DNA from: Adiantum capillus-veneris
Lineage: Eukaryota; Streptophyta; Polypodiopsida; Polypodiales; Pteridaceae
Direction of reading: 5' to 3'
Length of the DNA: 64,000 nt
NCBI GenBank assembly: GCA_014529385.2
Contig: CM043959.1
Coordinates: forward strand, 5,734,466-5,798,465
Part shown: positions 62,590 to 64,000 of the stretch, piece after piece
How the letters are laid out: each line of letters begins with the position of its first letter
How positions within the stretch are numbered: the first letter of the stretch is position 1
Position numbers and translations under genes: made by a program
The notes under the pieces: model-generated
Told to the model about the DNA's origin: nothing
What the model saw: the letters and a program-made list of their open reading frames with translations, nothing else
The model's database searches: none

Positions 62590-63140
62590 GTGTGTAGCTG
62601 TTTTAACTTATATAATAAGACATAATTTAACTTTTACATTCAAAAGACAGCTGACTTCAGAGAGAAGGAAAAAATTAGCACAAAAATAACTCAGTCTTAG
62701 AATTATCTTTGTACATGGCATTTGAGAATGAAGCCTCGTCTAGTATATGATCCAATATAGAATTACTTCCCAAGTGGTAAGAGTAGGTATATTGTCTTGA
62801 TTGACACTAGCTTTAAACCAAAACAAATTCCATGAAAAGATAGAGTCCTCACTTGCATTCATCCAAACAAGACAACAGATTCGTTAGCCTTTGATGTGTA
62901 TTACAGGTGTCAATGGACTATATCAGTTATTATCCATGTCCAACTTACAACCCTTTTTAACTTAAAACCATTGTCAAAAAATGTTCATGTTCTTTAGTTC
63001 TTTTGAGAAAAAAATTCCAGTAATTGTATGTTTTCTTTATATCCCAATGTTTCAAAAGACCTTTAAATAGATTTTTAATATATATATCATTTTGATCAAA
63101 AGGCCATTACCCCTTATGATCCAAGTGTCTTATTTTAACC
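62590..63140 (-). repeat. Dispersed leader-like repeat, copy C
   Basis: It starts 30 bp from the ORF1 start at 62559 and runs upstream of it. It holds TTCAAAAGACAGCTGAC, ATAACTCAGTCTTAGAATTA, TTACAGGTGTCAATGGACTA and GATCCAAGTGTCTTA, shared with copies A and B. Its position suggests it is the 5' untranslated or terminal region of the Penelope-like family. Confidence 0.7.
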
Positions 63141-63930
63141 CATAAGATAGTTTGTTTTTAGAAAACTGTTACGCCAATTTGTTTTAGGCCCAAATTCCCA
63201 AGTATGATAAAGCACAAAGTAACCTAATTATAAACTTGAGATATGTACCAATACCAAAACATCCTTGCCAATTTTGTTAGGCTCCGATTTCACTAGCGTA
63301 ACTAAATACCATGAAGCCATAAAGTGTTTCTCAATACCAACTCTAGATACCTTCAAAAAATCCTTTCAGCTTTTTTCAAGCCGTCTTAACAATCATATAT
63401 TCATTTACGATTGTCAACCTACCAGAGTTTCTATGAAAAAGAACCCCTACTAAAAGAGCCTGTAAGGTTTCCAGTTTCCGAAACCTTAAAAATTGTACAA
63501 AGCTTGTAAAATTAAATGGAAAACCACCGTTGAAGGATTCAAACACGGCTAATCTTGGTATTTTTAGAATCATAAGCAGGGCATTACTATGGTTAGTAAT
63601 TTTCAGAATCAGAATCTGATGAAAACTGGAAAAGTTACAGACCCTGGAAGGTTAGAATAGGAATTTAATTAGTTAATAAAAATTGGATGGTTTCAGTAAT
63701 AATTATTAACAAGGACTTTTTACCCTAAGGTTCTAGAATTAACTAGTATTCCAATTTTTATCATTTGAATCAGGAAAAATCAACCAAAGTAAATTCTGGA
63801 AGATATGGGGGCTATGTGGAGCTGGGGGGGACTTGCCAAGGACAGATGTAGTAGCAGGTGGCGCCATTTGCAAGCTGGGGGGCTGCTTGGAGTGTAGAAA
63901 CCTGCCAGAAGCTGCCCGGTGCCCAGAAAA
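63141..63930. other. No gene seen
   Basis: AT-rich DNA continuing upstream of copy C. A 62-residue plus frame at 63265 has no motif. Confidence 0.4.
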
Positions 63931-63940
63931 GCTATAAAAG
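63931..63940 (+). promoter_or_regulatory. Possible TATA box near the window end
   Basis: GCTATAAAAG is followed about 45 bases later by a CT-rich leader. Any gene would lie beyond the window. Confidence 0.3.
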
Positions 63941-64000
63941 GACCCCCTTCTCTTCATAAATTTTTAGACTCGAAGCCTTGATACTCTCTCTCTCATCTAG

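Noticed and set aside
63610-63640. CTGATGA followed by GAAA, as in a hammerhead ribozyme core
   Set aside because: Penelope-like elements often carry hammerheads, so I looked for one. The bases between the two boxes (AAACTG) cannot form stem II, and no cleavage-site context fits. No other candidate was convincing on either strand by eye.

Overview
This window is nuclear DNA of a land plant. It is made almost entirely of retrotransposons, DNA transposons, simple repeats and decayed gene copies, and I see no intact host gene. Plant origin is shown by Ty1/copia elements with initiator-Met tRNA primer sites, Ty3/gypsy elements, CACTA and hAT non-autonomous DNA transposons, and long runs of broken PLS-type pentatricopeptide repeats (PPR). 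A Penelope-like element together with a PPR graveyard suggests a seed-free plant such as a fern or lycophyte. That placement is inference, not proof.

Layout. 1-4128: Ty1/copia element on the minus strand, cut by the window edge, with one TAG in an otherwise open gag-pol frame. 4.1-10.9 kb: small inverted-repeat elements, a 44-bp palindrome present five times, tandem repeats and a lone PPR fragment. 11078-16787: a complete non-autonomous gypsy element (two 1.1-kb LTRs, gag and protease only) with a 4-bp target duplication. 17.6-20.8 kb and 31.0-32.7 kb: two minus-strand stretches of decayed PPR repeats. Between them lie a hAT-type MITE with a perfect 8-bp target duplication, a truncated LINE, a large fold-back repeat and several long G or C homopolymers.

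33.5-36.0 kb: 5' LTR and gag of a second gypsy family, ended by a TG microsatellite just before the protease active site. 36.0-43.8 kb: copies of a dispersed leader-like repeat, one split by a second LINE, and very long TG tracts. 44053-48699: a complete Ty1/copia element (227-bp LTRs, CCCTT target duplication) with a decayed polyprotein and a deletion in the reverse transcriptase. 49-53.6 kb: AT-rich leader-like DNA, then a plus-strand reading frame for an unrecognised protein split by a CACTA element.

53.7-56.6 kb: a minus-strand Penelope-like reverse transcriptase with a CxC-type N-terminal segment and an upstream arginine/glycine-rich ORF1. 56608-61065: a gypsy element (5' LTR, palindrome-bearing leader, integrase) with its 3' end missing. 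61.1-62.6 kb: a second, diverged ORF1 copy.

Three points tie the window together. First, a Ty1/copia and a Ty3/gypsy element share a nearly identical 59-bp leader block in the same position and orientation. Second, most disabling changes are single nonsense codons that one transition can explain. Third, element ends and truncations repeatedly coincide with TG microsatellites, which could reflect biology or assembly joins.
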